Source: Mariniphaga sediminis
GTDB taxonomy: Bacteria > Bacteroidota > Bacteroidia > Bacteroidales > Prolixibacteraceae
Length of the DNA: 64,000 nt
Reading direction: 5' to 3'
Assembly: GCF_003573545.1 (NCBI RefSeq)
Contig: NZ_QWET01000004.1
Location: 62,001 to 126,000 of the forward strand
The notes under the pieces were generated by a model. That model saw only the letters and a program-made list of their open reading frames with translations, had not been told where the DNA came from and did no database searches. Positions 63,658 to 64,000 of this stretch are shown in pieces. Numbering within the stretch: the stretch's first letter is position 1; each line of letters starts with the position of its first letter. The position numbers and the translations under genes were made by a program.

Positions 63658-64000
63658 ATGCAAACAATTCACGACTACAATTTTTCAGGAAAAAAAGCAC
63701 TCATACGTGTTGATTTTAACGTGCCGTTAAACGAAAATTTTGAAATTACCGACGACACCCGTATACGGGCTGCGCTTCCTACCATCAAAAAAGTATTGGA
63801 AGGCGGAGGATCTCCGGTAATCATGTCGCATTTCGGCAGGCCCAAAAGCGGACCGGAAGACAAATTTTCCATGCGCCACCTGATAGATCATTTAAGCAAA
63901 TTGCTGGGCGTTGAGGTAAAACTGGCTCCTGACTGTATTGGAGATGAAGTGAAAAAGATTGCTTCCGAACTGAAACCTGGCGAAGTGCTGATGCTCGAAA
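63658..64000 (+). CDS. pgk: Phosphoglycerate kinase, 5' part (continues past window edge)
   Basis: From ATG 63658 about 114 residues are visible: [20 protein letters not shown] (substrate-binding N-terminal segment), [12 protein letters not shown] and [19 protein letters not shown]. These are the signature motifs of the N-domain of PGK (normally about 395-420 residues), which makes ATP from 1,3-bisphosphoglycerate in glycolysis. The rest lies beyond the window. A promoter precedes it. Confidence 0.97.
   Translation, partial: MQTIHDYNFSGKKALIRVDFNVPLNENFEITDDTRIRAALPTIKKVLEGGGSPVIMSHFGRPKSGPEDKFSMRHLIDHLSKLLGVEVKLAPDCIGDEVKKIASELKPGEVLMLE

Overview
This window looks like a chromosomal segment of a Bacteroidota bacterium, probably in the Bacteroidales/Marinilabiliales area; the order is my inference. 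The evidence is consistent across the window: a type IX secretion (T9SS) C-terminal sorting domain on a 1361-residue secreted protein, gliding/T9SS-associated GldA and GldH, the long form of IspG, GtrB-like and PMT-like glycosylation enzymes, and several promoters matching the Bacteroidota pattern TTTG-N17-20-TAnnTTTG. Shine-Dalgarno sequences are mostly weak or absent. I found no rRNA, tRNA, CRISPR array, complete insertion sequence or prophage.

Layout. 1-3.5 kb: the 5' part of uvrA, an ECF sigma factor with a small partner gene, and frr. 3.7-7.7 kb: an eroding accessory patch with a HTH_42-type protein, a VOC-fold gene fragment, an NTF2-like gene, a GlxA-type regulator, two truncated gene starts fused face to face, and an Ada-like repair/regulator protein. 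8.2-14.3 kb (minus strand): a five-gene run in which a tetraheme cytochrome fused to a SUMF1-type domain is followed by a Tat-exported Gfo/Idh/MocA oxidoreductase, a GtrB-like GT2, a PMT-like membrane protein with a TPR tail, and a small exported one-helix protein. 14.5-23.4 kb: a transmembrane regulator with PLC-like, LamG and SARP-type parts, a membrane AraC regulator, and two adjacent secreted proteins, the second a large T9SS cargo.

23.5-32.1 kb (minus strand): folK, folX, a FolM/PTR1-like reductase, ribE, cysS, lspA, a TraR/DksA protein and ileS, i.e. pteridine/riboflavin metabolism and translation. 32.4-39.6 kb: gldA, ispG, a lipoprotein, a flavin reductase, dcp and an orphan ECF sigma factor with a near-perfect promoter. 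39.7-44.3 kb: a phosphoribosyltransferase, a 1222-residue NtrY-like sensor kinase and rlmH. 44.4-54.2 kb: DUF4783 and BrkB genes, a 650-bp gene-free stretch with inverted repeats, paired rhomboid proteases, mutL, an iron-type alcohol dehydrogenase with a small monooxygenase, der and era. 54.5-64 kb: a KamA-like radical SAM protein, galE, rfbB, an alkyltransferase-like protein running into rfbB, trmB, gldH, ricT, holB and the start of pgk.

Most of the window is ordinary housekeeping. The unusual material lies in three places: the 3.7-8.2 kb patch with a readable deletion scar; the 8.2-23.4 kb block, which combines a redox/SUMF1 fusion, surface glycosylation genes, two membrane-embedded transcription regulators and a T9SS cargo; and the palindromic repeats that bracket folK.
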